From NCBI RefSeq assembly GCF_039555335.1, contig NC_092635.1, positions 48,194,052 through 48,258,051 on the forward strand: 64,000 bases of DNA. The letters run 5' to 3'. Both the position numbers and the translations under genes were made by a program. A model generated the notes under the pieces. The model made no database searches and had not been told where the DNA came from. It saw only the letters and a list, made by a program, of their open reading frames with translations. Origin of the DNA: Amphiura filiformis (taxonomy: Eukaryota; Echinodermata; Ophiuroidea; Amphilepidida; Amphiuridae). Below are positions 11,672 to 22,595 of the stretch, piece by piece (position 1 is the first letter of the stretch; every line of letters begins with the position of its first letter).

Positions 11672-12074
11672 AATACTGCATTGCGGTTTCGCAATGAAGT
11701 TTTAAAATACATTTTAACTTGGAAATATGACGAGTTGCGTTGAGTTGTGGTGAAAAGTAATCAATATATCGGCACCGAACCACAAAGCAATTGCAGCATA
11801 GTATGAGCAGACCTTTACGCAATGCACAACTAGCGTAAGTGCTGCGCGCCATTCTATATCGATGCACTGTGTTATGAGTCTTATTTTACCATTGTATATG
11901 ATAATGGCCTTAACTGTTTGCTACCATAGATGTGATGATATTAATTCAATCCTTGGTTATGTGTTAGGCCAATAGTAATGTGCTTCTTAGTCTGGTTTGC
12001 TGTCTTATATCTTATATACAGTAGACTTCATATAGAAGCTACAAGTTTAGATTCAGAATTAGGTATTTATTTTT

Positions 12075-12421
12075 GCCTCAAATTAAGGCTCTGAAGGGGC
12101 ACCGCAACTTTTTTAGGGCAAGTTGATAATTGCCTTGGATTTTCACTGAAAAGGCAAGGCAGCACGGCAGTTTGTAATATTTCAAGAGGGCATCATGGCA
12201 ACTGTTTAAAATTTGAGAAGGGCACCAAGGCAATTTCTCAAAAGTGAAGAAAACACACACAAACAGTCTGATAAATGAGTTTATAATGAAGGGGCAGGGC
12301 TGGGGCACCGACGGCAACTACATTAGAGGGCACGGCAAGTGACTGCCTTGGGTAAAGGACATATTTTGAGGGCATTACGGCAGTGGGGATGGGCATCCAC
12401 GGCAAAATGCCATGGGTGCCG
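12075..12421. repeat. Insertion in triplicate copy C, 'GGCA' compositional repeat
   Basis: Copy C of the triplicated segment breaks at about 12075. The inserted DNA is full of short variants of GGGCACCRCGGCAACT and TGCCTTGG in both orientations, suggesting an old palindromic or simple-repeat-derived element. An R3 copy follows immediately. Confidence 0.5.
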
Positions 12422-12665
12422 TGGGTTAATGCTCTGCGTGCTAGTCATAGGCTTCAACATAAAAATACCAAGTTTTGAGAAATTTTCTCAAAATATCAAG
12501 AGCTATCTTAAGAACTACTTAACCAATACTAGGCTTGTTTGTACTCATTTTAATGCATTTTTCATGCTGATTCCAAATATGGTCATGAAAATTTACATTT
12601 CTGAAATTTTTGAATTTAAAAAAAAATTATGAACTTGTCGTCTGCAGTCGACACCCGCGTGAAGA
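12422..12665 (+). repeat. Dispersed repeat R3, near full length
   Basis: Starts near TTAATGCTCTGCGTGCTAGT. It continues through CAAGTTTTGAGAAATTTTCTC, TACTAGGCTTGTTTGTACTC, CATGAAAATTTACATTTCTG and an A-run, and ends around TCGTCTGCAGTCGACACCCG. This copy gives the clearest view of both R3 ends. Confidence 0.7.
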
Positions 12666-13690
12666 GAGTTCATTCAAGAGCTGCTTTGATTCCATTGTTT
12701 GCTTCAAACTGCACCTCTTGTGAAGTTAGTGCGGTACCCAGAGGCATACTCTGGTTCGGGGGTGCCGAAGGACAAGTTGCCCCCTCCCCGGTGTCCCGCC
12801 TGCTTGAAATACTGGAACAAAAAATGACCAAAAGTTGTATTGTGCATCATTTCGTAACCTGATTTGAAGCCAGAATTGTTCTAATTTTTGTAGAGTCATT
12901 TTAGTAGTGAGTTAGCAGGACGATTTGGAATCTCTCCCCCCCCCCCCTCCTCTGTGAGGAAGGTAGTAGTGCCCCTGGAGTTAAATGTAACAACAAAACT
13001 GGCTGAGGTGATGTTTTACACAAAAACATGACCAAGTACATTTTTATGACCCACATAAAAAAATAAAATAAAATAGCTTTCTCATTGTCTCGACGACGCG
13101 TGTCTGAAGGAGAAGGAAACATGTGCTTCTGTTCAACAATAACTCGAGGATATATATTCCTATAATGCCAGAGGGGGTAACATTCTGGAAGTTTATACTG
13201 TATTTATGCAATTATACTGTCACAATGATGATCTTATCTGATATCTTGCATTTGAAAATTGCAGACTCATATATTGGCTAATGGCTGTTGTAACACTCAT
13301 GAGTGAATTTTGCACTGTACATGTAAGTGGCGTAGTGTGAGTCATCCTATAGGGGAGGGCACCGACCATGATTGGGGGGGCACCAGGACTGAGTGAGGGG
13401 AACAAGCCATTTTTCTGCAATTTTCTAAATTTTCAAATCGATTGGGGAGGCACTTGCCTAGTTCGACGAGTAGGACCCGGTTTTTTATTTAGTTACCATT
13501 ACACTCTAACTCTGATCGCTCAAGAAGATTAACCACAAAAATCCACTAACCGCCCCTCGGTCACTGGACTTTTGCGATTCGTCTTTCTTGCATCGTCAAA
13601 TAGTTATCATAGTGTGAAATGATTATAGTCTGGTAACTTAGAAAAAAAGGTCCTACTCGTCGGACTACACTTGCCCCATGTGCCCTATAA

Positions 13691-13893
13691 AGGTCCATTC
13701 ATATTACGTCGCAATTACTTTGTGGTGCGTTGCCGTATTACATCATACTGCAAAATACTGCATTGCGGTATCGCTATCAAGTTAAATACATTTTGACTTG
13801 GAAATTCGACGAGTTGCGTGGAGTTGCAGCAAAAAGTAATCAATATATCGGCAACGCACCGCAAAGCAATTGCAGCGTAGTGTGAACAGACCT
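13691..13893. mobile_element. PIF/Harbinger-like MITE, TAA target duplication
   Basis: AGGTCCATTCATATTACGTC at the left pairs with CTACGCTGCAATTGC-type sequence and ACAGACCT at the right. TAA precedes (13688-13690) and follows (13894-13896). Its interior (ACGAGTTGCGTGGAGTTGCA, ATCAATATATCGGCA) matches the 9759-9960 element. Confidence 0.85.
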
Positions 13894-13990
13894 TAATGCT
13901 GCGCCACTGCTGTAAAGTGCCCTCAAGTGTATTGTGCAATCCACATTAATCTGGATATCTGAAGTACTAAGTGATGTGGATTTAAATTTG

Positions 13991-14171
13991 GCTATTCCAG
14001 TAGAAATCTATATACCCACTATGGAAGACATGACCTTAATCTTTTACACAGGGAGTGTCAATTTCAAACGAAGTTACCTAAATGGGTGAATCCATTTGAA
14101 ATTCACACTCCCTGTATGGGAGATTATGGTTATGTTTTCCATAGGGGTGTATGGATTTCAACTGGAATAGC
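13991..14171. repeat. P1 palindromic MITE, best-preserved copy
   Basis: GCTATTCCAGTAGAAATC opens the left arm and GGATTTCAACTGGAATAGC closes the right arm. Between them CTATGGAAGACATGACCTTA pairs with ATGGTTATGTTTTCCATAG, and ACAGGGAGTGTCAATTTCAA pairs with TTGAAATTCACACTCCCTGT. Nearly the whole 181 bp folds on itself. Confidence 0.85.
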
Positions 14172-14684
14172 CTAATGCATCATGTAAAATGATCCAGTGT
14201 GAAGATGAATCTAGACTAACCTAATTTGCAACGGGTCACAAAAAAGTGACACTAAATCATATTTGTTAGAAGGAGGATGTGATTCAAATGTATAGTATCT
14301 TTCCTTATTAGAGCATGGTAATGTTTAAATTTCTACAAATTATTGGTGTGGATGTACGTGATTTTTGTAATTTTGTTGCATAAACATGGATAAAGACCCA
14401 CTTATTTAAAACGGCTTATCATCGTCTCTCTTTCTTACGAAAAAGATAAAAACGTGCTGTATGATACTAAATTTCAAGGATATTCTTGTGTAAGAGGCAG
14501 GTAAGCCACTTCAAAAGTTGAATACTTTATTTATGAGATTCTACTTTCAAGATGACTATCTTATCTGGTATTCATATAATGGCCGAGATGACGCTACCAT
14601 ATCAGCGACTATCTTGTATTGATTTCAATGACTTGTAGGTCAATTATAGACTTGGAAAGAAAACCTGCCACGTGAATGGATGGT

Positions 14685-14805
14685 CACGATATCGGAAGAA
14701 TATGGCGCTGCCACCCCACCCCCTTCAGGCTGATCTTCCGGTAGATAGATGGAAGAGTATGGTGCTGCCATCCCACCTCTTCAGGCTGATCTTACACTAG
14801 ATAAA
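14685..14805 (+). repeat. Two tandem copies of a 55-60-bp unit
   Basis: GAAGA(A/G)TATGG(C/T)GCTGCCA is followed both times by CCCACC...TTCAGGCTGATCTT. Nothing else was recognised in it. Confidence 0.6.
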
Positions 14806-14927
14806 TGAGTTGTCAATTTGTTTTCAATGATATAAAACTATATCCATGGGGTATGCAGGGGCTTTTTTGTAATGGGGTGCATCAACAGTCAGAATCTTTA
14901 TTGCTGAAGACACACACACACACACCT

Positions 14928-15231
14928 GTTTGTAAATACGTTCAAACGAGGACCTCGACTTTTGGAGGATCTAACCGAGGACTTACACACCCGCTTTTAA
15001 TCGACACACCGTGGACCTCACGCAAACACACCAGACAACTTACTATCCAACTGAGACCCGTCCTATACCCGATATGGGGGACCTATCTTATATGCTATCT
15101 TATATGCATATTTGCATCATTTACGCCATCCTGGGCATAGTTTCAAACCGAGGACGTCCTCGTTTGGAGGTGTGTCCTCGTTTTACGGTGTGTATCCATA
15201 TGTAGGTCCTCGTTAGACGGCATTTACAAAC
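14928..15231. repeat. Inverted-repeat element (GTTTGTAAAT / ATTTACAAAC ends)
   Basis: GTTTGTAAATACGTTCAAAC plus GAGGACCT pairs with AGGTCCTCGTTAGACGGCATTTACAAAC at the far end. The interior repeats GAGGAC/GTCCTC and CCGTGGACC/GGTGTGT motifs. Flanking ACAC-rich simple repeats hide any target duplication. The 111-residue frame here looks like a repeat product. Confidence 0.6.
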
Positions 15232-15314
15232 GCACCCCCACACACGCCCACCCACTTGAGAGCTGAAGACACACACACCCCCACCTACTTGTAAAAACCT
15301 GCAAACATAGATCC

Positions 15315-15653
15315 AGACCTGCCAACTGTCCCTCATTTTAAGGGACTGTCCCTCATTTGGGGTTTTCCAAAGTCAAAAAGAGGGACAGTCATGCTTTCTG
15401 AAAGTTTCAGTGATGGCAAATTTAAATCTTAAGAACAGCAGTAAATGATGCAAATTTCACTTTAAAATTTTGCTATAGCATTCTCTTTAGTCTGTTGTGA
15501 TAAATTCAGACCTGCAAAACCTTCCCTGAATTCTGAAAGTATTGCACACCTCAAGTCTTTGAATTTGTTGGTAACTGGTTTGTGTACAACTGTACAGATA
15601 CAAGGTTTTGGTTTCAATGTCCCTCTTTCTGACTTCAGTAGATTGGCAGGTCT
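15315..15653. repeat. Element with AGACCTGCCAA terminal inverted repeats
   Basis: AGACCTGCCAACTGTCCCTC at the left is echoed by GTCCCTCTTTCTGAC...TTGGCAGGTCT at the right. An internal ATTCAGACCTGCAAAACC hints at nesting. No clear target duplication was seen. Confidence 0.5.
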
Positions 15654-15687
15654 TTAAATCTACAACTACTTTCCTTCGTAAATCTAA

Positions 15688-16150
15688 GGGGGCTGGCATT
15701 TTCTTCGGAAGGGGGGTCCCAAAAATACTGGGGGGGGGGGTCATAGAATTTTCAGACCCAAAATAGGGGGGTTATAGAATTATTAAGGGCTGGTGACTTA
15801 AAATTTTCGCGCGCTGCGCGCGCATTCTTTAACTTCGCAGTCGAAATGTGCATACAATCTATGTAAAATTTTTACACGCTCCGTGTGCCTTCTTTACACT
15901 TACAATAAAAATTTTACCGCGCTCCACACACTTTCTTCACTTTCTTCAGTTTTGACGCTCCACGCCTTTAGTTCCGCAATGAATAATTTTTCTTGAGTCT
16001 GTGTAGTTGGAAGGGGGGTCATAAAATTTTTCGACCCGCGATAGGGGGGGTCGTAAAAAATTTTTGCCCGCGATAGGGGGGGTCATAAAAAAATTGACTC
16101 CGGTCACCGACATATTTGGGACCCCCCCTTCCGAAGAAAATGCCAGCCCC
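15688..16150. mobile_element. Harbinger-like MITE (GGGGGCTGGCATTTTC ends), TAA duplication
   Basis: GGGGGCTGGCATTTTCTTCG at the left pairs with CGAAGAAAATGCCAGCCCC at the right. Both continue inward with GGAAGGGGGG / CCCCCCTTCC. TAA flanks both ends (15685-15687, 16151-16153). A second, shorter copy with the same ends and TAA flanks lies at 30596-30902. The interior carries about three diverged units of AAAATTTT..CGC..C...TTCTTTAC, including CGCGCGCTGCGCGCGC. Confidence 0.8.
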
Positions 16151-16345
16151 TAACCATGGACCTTGCACATCCGAAACTAAGCGCCAAACCGTGGACCCAC
16201 TTGCCTTTTCACCATCCAATGGCGACATGGCCCTATAGAAAACAAGACATGATCGTATATGCATGCTCATTTTGTTTGCAACAAAAAAAGGAGCTGCGGA
16301 CGTCCTCAGTTGCTGGTCATTGTATTTTTCAGGGGTACATACACA

Positions 16346-16768
16346 CAGTAGCGTAGCCAGGGGGGGTGGCAGGGGCAGAGTGCCCCCCTGACAAAACATG
16401 AAAGAAAAAAGTGACCCTCTGACAAAAAAGGAAAGAGAAAATCAAGAGGGCAAAGGAAAAGAAACGGGGCCCCTTTTCCACCAAAATTCAGCCCAATCAT
16501 GGGCAAAAATAGTGTAAAATATTTTTTTGCACGCTACGCACGCACATTGTACAAATAAAGCCCTTTACATGCTGATAATGGGCAAAAATAGTGTAAAATA
16601 CCAAATTTATGCTCGCTGCGCGCGCACATCATCCCAATAAAGCCTTTTTTGGAAGCTCGATGACGTACAGTCTCTATGTATTGTATGATGCAATTGCAAT
16701 TTTTTTCGTCTAGTGCCCCAAAAATTTTATTTTGCCCCTCCTGACCAAACAAGCTGGCTGCGCCCCTG
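16346..16768. mobile_element. hAT-like MITE with 8-bp target duplication
   Basis: CAGTAGCGTAGCCAGGGGGG at the left pairs with CTGGCTGCGCCCCTG at the right. CATACACA (16338-16345) and CATCCACA (16769-16776) look like an 8-bp duplication with one change. CAG...CTG ends and 8-bp duplications are hAT hallmarks. The interior contains two GGGCAAAAATAGTGTAAAAT units followed by GC-rich 'CGCTRCGCRCGCAC' blocks. Confidence 0.7.
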
Positions 16769-16779
16769 CATCCACACCC

Positions 16780-18360
16780 CTACATGCACCTTTTTCAGAT
16801 TTTTGCGTCGGTCGATAAGAGCAAGTCAACTAATGTCAGCAATAAAGAGTTAAATATTATTTATATTTGTTAAAGCGTAATGCAAAATGAAAGTCTTTCT
16901 ATGTTGTTTACTTCTATTTCATCCTCTTTTGTTCTGTCAATTTCTTCTTCCTCATTAGTTTGGACATTTCGCTAATCAGTTAATCAGCTGTTTTGAGTTA
17001 GTGTCCATAATGCATTACCTCTCCATTAGCCTTGGAAGTATAATAACAATATAGATTTCTCAGGAAATGTCTGTTTTGAACCAAAACAAATCTAGATAAA
17101 AAATACGGACGTCAATGCCATCGAAACGATGTTATTTTGGTTGTTATTTCTTATTTTTCAGTGCAATGCAAAACCGGTATAACCAGTCATAACCACTCTA
17201 TTTCTGGTAACTTTATCATTATCAGTGTAAATGAATCTTGATTATTTTAAGATTTGCTTTATGAATATTGGTATACTACATTTTGTACTTTCTATTTGTT
17301 ATATGACTGCTTCAATTTTCATTAAATTTATGTTGTATTTTTGATTATACAAAAATCTTGATGGACATGTAACATTAACAAGAACAGCCTTTAAAAAAAG
17401 ATGATGCAGTTAATAAAAGAAGGGTGGAAGTCAATAGGCCTATATAGTAAGCAGGGTGTTTATAGCTAGGATTTAAAAAGTGCCTGCCATTTTCACCAAA
17501 ACTGCCAGTACAAAATTTGACCCTGAAAACATAAACCAGACCTCTACCCCTTCTGGGGATTCGGTCATTTCAAACAGCTATTGCTATATAGCCTTCATTT
17601 ATTAGGCTGGCCTTGTTTTGAGTTCACAGAACTTATTTAAGCATTATTTGTAGAATTTGGCATATGTCCCAGCCATTAATTTTGACTGTCCCGGGAGCAA
17701 ACTGCCTGTCCCAAATGATGGAGAGAGATGAATATAGCAGACCATGGTTCTCCTGATTGCAACATATTAACAGTGATGAGATGTGTACAAGGTCTGAAGG
17801 TCATGTTGTTAATTATAATGGTTCAAATCTTATCAACACTTACTGAAATTCAGTATAGGCTGGATTTTGGCAGTATGTTAGTTTCAGGCTTGGTTGGTTT
17901 CAGGCTTCACATTTGTCTCCTTGAAGGCTCCAGAAGAGCTATTTAATGCTCTCCTGTAAATTCCAAAAGAGTCCCTTGGCATGGGAGCGTTGTAGTATAC
18001 TACATAGGCCCAAGTTTCCCAATCATATCTGACCCACTTCTGTAGTGACAAGCATTAATTAAGGAGAAATTATATTTTAATTAATTCTAGAGAATTAATG
18101 GAGAAAAAATGGCGACTAAGAGTTAATGGTATGCACATAATTTATTATATAGCACACCAGACAAATTGTCCCAATTTCTCATATGCCATGCAAGTCAACT
18201 GTTTTATTGTCTTTTTATGTATTACATTGATAGTTCAATAATCAATTTCATTTCAATGAGACTGAAACAGAATTCTGCTTTTAAGCAAAATTGGTATACG
18301 CTACATCCTGATTGAAAAACTGACTTGGATCTTTTTTTCTCTCTCCCCCATTTTTCTTTT
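16780..18360. other. Unassigned DNA, presumed intron of the coatomer-like gene
   Basis: Because 18369 begins with a splice acceptor on the plus strand, the DNA just upstream should be intron. No penultimate exon could be picked out by eye. A decayed repeat with CCTGCCATTTTCACC / ACTGCCTGTCCC blocks lies at 17460-17720. Confidence 0.4.
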
Positions 18361-18368
18361 TTCTACAG

Positions 18369-18419
18369 GAAGCGGAACTGGATCGCCTAGCCAAACAGTA
18401 CGTGTCTGGAGCAGCATAA
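18369..18419 (+). CDS. COPE: Terminal exon resembling coatomer subunit epsilon C-terminus
   Basis: A strong pyrimidine tract (about 18330-18365) and TTCTACAG acceptor precede an open frame of 16 codons ending in TAA: EAELDRLAKQYVSGAA. From memory, coatomer epsilon ends with an acidic-(E/D)LDRL-x-x-QY-x-small-Ala tail of nearly identical length and pattern (ENDFDRLVLQYAPSA in human), which is the basis of the call. Epsilon-COP is a TPR-like helical subunit of the COPI coat that stabilises alpha-COP on Golgi vesicles. Only this exon was found. Upstream exons should lie within or before the first 18 kb, hidden among repeats. The match is short, so another gene with a similar tail cannot be excluded. 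Confidence 0.5.
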   Translation, partial: EAELDRLAKQYVSGAA

Positions 18420-18490
18420 TCACCAAGCCTGCTATAATATATAGTGTATAGAGATTAAAGGGATGGTATTAAATATATACACATAGTAGT
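18420..18490 (+). other. Probable 3' UTR of the coatomer-like exon
   Basis: ATTAAA-type polyadenylation signals occur at about 18454 and 18468 (GAGATTAAAGG, GTATTAAATA). No canonical AATAAA was seen soon after the stop, so the end is approximate. Confidence 0.3.
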
Positions 18491-18868
18491 TTACATTGTT
18501 AACTAAAGATACATTGTTAGTCGGAGTCTATTCTGTTGGGGATAAGAGCAAACATCGTATCTGACATCTGTACACGGAAAGGTTACTGATTCAATATAGC
18601 ACTAGGATCCACCACATGCTCATCTACTAGCTGGGGCACAGTTCTTTAACCCTGATACATTTTTATATTTATTGAATGACCTTTAAAAATTTGGGTACAA
18701 AAACTCATACTCTGCAACTTGAGGTCAAATTTTGCTCTGTGATTGTTTAATTGATGTTATTGAACTATGTCATTGGGATGAGGCCATTGTCATCCATGGT
18801 ATTAAAGCTGCCTGTCTGGGCAGATATTGCACTGGACTGTTTGAAACATCAAGTTAAAATCTTCATAT

Positions 18869-19310
18869 AAGGCTATTCCAGTTGAAATCCATACACCATA
18901 TGGAAGACATGACCTTTTAAGATTAAGATGACATGTCATTTTTTTTTTAAGATTAAAATCTTCCACAGAAGTGGGATTTAGATTTCAAATGGAATCACCT
19001 ATTAGGTAACCCATTTGAATTTCATGCAACAATTTACAACACTGTGAAGTTAGACTTTCACTTTGTATTTGAAAATGGGATATTCCAGTTGAAATCCATA
19101 AAAGACATAACCTTAATCTTCCACAGAGGGGGTGTAGATTTCAAATGGAGTTGTCCATTAGGTAACCCCATTTGGAATTCATACAATTTGCAACACCGGT
19201 GAAGTTAGACTTTATATTTGAAAATGGGCTATAGTTGAAATCCATACACCTCCTATGGAAGACAATGACCATATCAATCTTAAAATGGGCTGTATGGATT
19301 TCAAGTGGAA
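18869..19310. repeat. Two adjacent diverged P1 palindromes
   Basis: GGCTATTCCAGTTGAAATCC at 18869 and GATATTCCAGTTGAAATCC at 19079 start two P1-type left arms. ATTTCAAATGGA(A/G)T and TAGGTAACCCCATTTG(G)AATT mark their middles. The second ends near GGATTTCAAGTGGAATAAC. The unit is duplicated with a period near 210 bp (shared GTGAAGTTAGACTTT at 19044 and 19199). Confidence 0.7.
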
Positions 19311-19703
19311 TAACTCCTCTTAAGGAACTCGCAAAGTTAGGAGCATCTTCAAGATCTTGCAAGCAGTCCGGTGTGGTAAATCAAAACCAGCAAAATTTGC
19401 GTAACATTTTGCCACCTGTACTTTATTACATAGTATGTTTTTATTTTATATTTGTATGTAAAATTATGAGCGCAATAGTGGGCTTTTACTAACGATAAGA
19501 CCAGTTGTGTGAATTATCATGCTAAGAGACATTGATATTAACCAATTTAGAACAGTGAGTAGACCATAAAACATAATGTGATTAAATTAAACCGTAACGT
19601 TGTTGGGCAGGATATGTTATTGGCTCCTGTGTTAAAAGACACTTTTTGCTGGCATTAATACCATTTACACATAAAAGGTTTTGATTTTGGAAACTGACAA
19701 TTT

Positions 19704-19829
19704 CGTTGTGGGCAGGAAAAACCTCCTATGTGTCATTGGCCTCTGAACATGTTTAAAGCAAAACCTATGTTTTAAACATCTTCAACTTCAAGAGCCACAA
19801 GTACATAGGAGGTTTTTCCTGCCCAACGA
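19704..19829. mobile_element. MITE with CGTTGTGGGCAGGAAAAACC ends
   Basis: CGTTGTGGGCAGGAAAAACC then TCCTATGTG at the left pairs with CATAGGA then GGTTTTTCCTGCCCAACG at the right. A sister copy lies at 24645-24786. The loop region contains TGTTTAAAGCAAAACC and its partial inverse. No coding capacity is seen. Confidence 0.8.
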
Positions 19830-20692
19830 CATATATGAAATTACAGAATATGTTCTTTAATATTTAGGCATCTGAATTTAATATGGTTCGTCTCAAAGCC
19901 CTTCCCAATTTGAAAACCGAATTCAGAATGCGGGTATTTTAGAGGGTTTTTTTTTCTACTTTTAATCTGTGGGACAAGCTTTTTGACAAGAATATACAAC
20001 CTTTTCATCTGTCAAGGGGTTTAACTGAGGTTAAGCTATTTTGACGTCTGGCGATGTCAGACGTGATTGGAAAAATATAAAACAGCGGGAAAAAAACTGA
20101 AATTCACTCAATCCAGTAGGAATAACGCACAAAAAGCGTGCAATTTTACTAATGCTTGCGGGGGCTTTTAGACAAACTATTAAATTAAGATGGCCTTATC
20201 TCCATAATTTTGCACAAATATCATAATGAACATTTGCGTTCCATACTTCCTTGTGACACGTTGTAACCATGGTTTCACAATATGCTACTTTTGGTTAAAT
20301 GATGTCGCTATATTTCCTTGTTAAAAGCTTTTTTAGTGAAATTTGAATGCTTAAAACGTCATTGTTGTTTGAAATTCTCATGATTACATGAATTGTAAAA
20401 TGCACAAAGCTAAATTATACCATTGTTACATAACGATGATATCAGTCATTTTTCTAATGTCTGTGCGTTTCTAGCTTCAGTTCTTTTCCCCAGATATTTA
20501 TAGTAGCACTTGCTGGTTAGTTGCAACTTGCAATATTGGTTTGGAAAAAATACATCTCCCGATATATCTGCCTGGTTGCAGAAAAACAATTATTTTTAGT
20601 TACAACCTGGTGTAAAATGAATAGTTCAGAGTGCTATATAAAGCTGGTTTGGTTTGTAATTATTAACAACCTCAGGAGCCTGTCAATCTGAG
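19830..20692. other. Unassigned AT-rich intergenic DNA
   Basis: Nothing recognised beyond short A/T runs. Confidence 0.5.
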
Positions 20693-20845
20693 CTTAATGC
20701 TCTCTGTGCTTCAACATAAAAAGTCGCAAGTTTTGATATATTTGCTCAAAATATCAAGAGCTATCTTAAGAACCACTGGACCAATACTAGGCTTGTTTGT
20801 ACTCGTTTTAATGCATTTTTCATGCTGATTCCAAGAGAGATAATG
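20693..20845 (+). repeat. Dispersed repeat R3, 3'-truncated copy
   Basis: TTAATGCTCTCTGTGCTTCA through ATTTTTCATGCTGATTCCAA follows the R3 order and then stops, lacking the CATGAAAATTTAC end. Confidence 0.7.
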
Positions 20846-20968
20846 TCATGTGTTATGGTATCTGCAAAATAAATTTAACTCACTGTACAAACCAATGGGA
20901 AACAGGTCGACTCGTGTATTATTTATTTGTTCAATGTATTATGTCACAGGTCTTTTTATGATATAACA

Positions 20969-21280
20969 GGCATGAGAATTTTCCTTTTTAAAAGGAATTC
21001 CTTTTTTTTGGCCCAAATTTCCGCGTTTTGATTTCTTTTTAGCCTGTTTTGAGCATATTAGTCATATTTTACCCGCTTTTTTTTTTTCTTCAGAATTTTC
21101 CTTTTTTTTCATTGAAATGATTCCAGGCATGAGAATTTTCAGTTTTAAAAGTGAATTCAGTTTTTTTAAGTCAAAATTTCTGCAACTTTATTTAATATCA
21201 GCCTGTTTTTGGTACTGTTTGCCCAATTTCCCGTGCTTTTTAAGGGTTTTTTTTTAGGAAAGTGCAGTCTGGTATTCTTT
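20969..21280 (+). repeat. Two tandem copies of a 156-bp T-rich unit
   Basis: AGGCATGAGAATTTTC begins at 20969 and again at 21125. Both units continue with a GAATTC(C/A)(T/G)TTTTTT block, a GTTTTGATTTC/CTTTATTT segment and an AGCCTGTTTT(G/T) marker. Confidence 0.7.
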
Positions 21281-22028
21281 TGCGGTGCCTGATCATAAGC
21301 AAGTTGTAGATGTATACAAATACGTTGTATAGATATCTGTCAAATTAAAGTTCTGACAGGCTACTTATTGTCCATTAAAAACGATGTTATTTTGGGTACA
21401 AAGGAGTTATTTTGGGTATAAATCTGCAGAACGCATTGGTATTGGTTAGTGCATCAGCAGTTTTTAAAAGCATGCTATTGAAATACAAATTTGATATACT
21501 CTTGGAATAAAATAGTCAAACGAAAGGTTAGAAAATATCTTTCAGCCCAGGATCAATGAGAAAATGAATAGGAGCTTCCTGTTGATAACAAAATCTTCCT
21601 TTTAATGATGGAAAGGATGATGCTAACAGTCCAATTAATTTGATTTACAATTTTCATTTATTGAAAGTACAAAGTTCATCCCAGGTATAACATTTCAAAG
21701 AATTGTTTACGTTATAAATATGAAAGAACCCCGATTTAATAGTCTAACCGCGCCAATTATATCTGCATCGCTTCCAGCGTTTTTTTTTTGTTTTTTTTGT
21801 TTTTTTTGTTTTTTTGTAAAAGGCATTGCATGAAGCTGCTTTATAATGGGTTTTTTTTGTTTGTTTTGGTTTTTTTTGATTGGAAGTACCTTTTAATTCT
21901 GCACCTGGATTCAGCTGAATTGGTTACATTCAACTCAACATTATGTCCTGTCCTGTGCAAAAAAATTGTTTGGAACAAATTAAGTGAAGTGGTCCCGGAT
22001 CACAGTCTTGAAAACTCCTTTTTTACCT

Positions 22029-22595
22029 ACCCAGCAAACAAAACGTTTTCGACATCATTCGGAAAAGGTTATAAAAGGTTGTCAGAAAACGTTTAAATGT
22101 CGGGTTATATAAAGGGTATATTAAGAGTATAAAACGTTTTCATAACCTTAAAAACATTTTTTGATAATCTACTGTTCAGCAAATAAAAATGTTTTACAGA
22201 AAACGTTTAAATGTCGGGTTATATAAAGGGTATAAAAACGTTTTAATAACATTCCAAAAACATTCTTGAAAACTTGATAAAAACATTCTAAACAGAATGT
22301 TATTTTGGGGTTGAAAAAATATTTTTCGAAAAATGTTTACCCAAAATATTTTCAATAACGTTTTAAAAACGTTTTCATGACCTTTATATAACCCGACATT
22401 TAAATGTTATTAAAAGGTTTAGAAAAAACCATTTTAAGAACATTTCTGTGTTCAAATATTTTAACAAAATGTTATTTAAGTATTGACACAATATTTGACA
22501 AAAATGTTTGCAAAAATAGTTTACAATAACATTTTTTGAAAACATTTAAAAATATTGTTGTAGTGTGTTTTCATGCAAAACGTTTTAAAACGTTA
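22029..22595. repeat. AACGTTTT / TGTCGGGTTATATAAAGGG repeat
   Basis: Palindromic AAAACGTTTT-type words recur many times, with TTTAAATGTCGGGTTATATA twice forward (22093, 22207) and once inverted near 22390 (TATATAACCCGACATTTAAA). The block is a decayed inverted-repeat element. A remnant (TTTAAATGTAGTGTTATATA) lies near 49950. Confidence 0.75.

Larger units (their letters stand above)
10512..11814. mobile_element. Harbinger-like MITE split by a 1.09-kb insertion
   Basis: The left part (10512-10578) starts AGGTCCGCTCACACTATGC after TTA. The right part (11672-11814) ends AGCAGACCT before TTA. Joined, they give the same structure as the 9759-9960 MITE. The two parts are separated by the element at 10579-11671. 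Confidence 0.8.
9430..12800. repeat. Triplicated segment of about 0.74 kb
   Basis: The marker ATGATAATGGCC(T)T(G/A)ACTG begins copies at about 9431, 10171 and 11897. All three continue through TTAGGCCAATAGTAATGTGC and GACTTCATATAGAAGCTACA. Copies A and B then share a MITE (9759-9960 in A; split 10512-11814 in B). Copy C is interrupted at about 12075 by other repeats and resumes at about 12690 (TTGTTTGCTTCAAACTGCAC). A GTACCCAGA...GGGGGTGC block occurs at 10062 and 12732. Confidence 0.85.

Noticed and set aside
16019..16399. A 126-codon minus-strand frame
   Set aside because: It lies across the right end of one MITE and into the next; repeat by-product.
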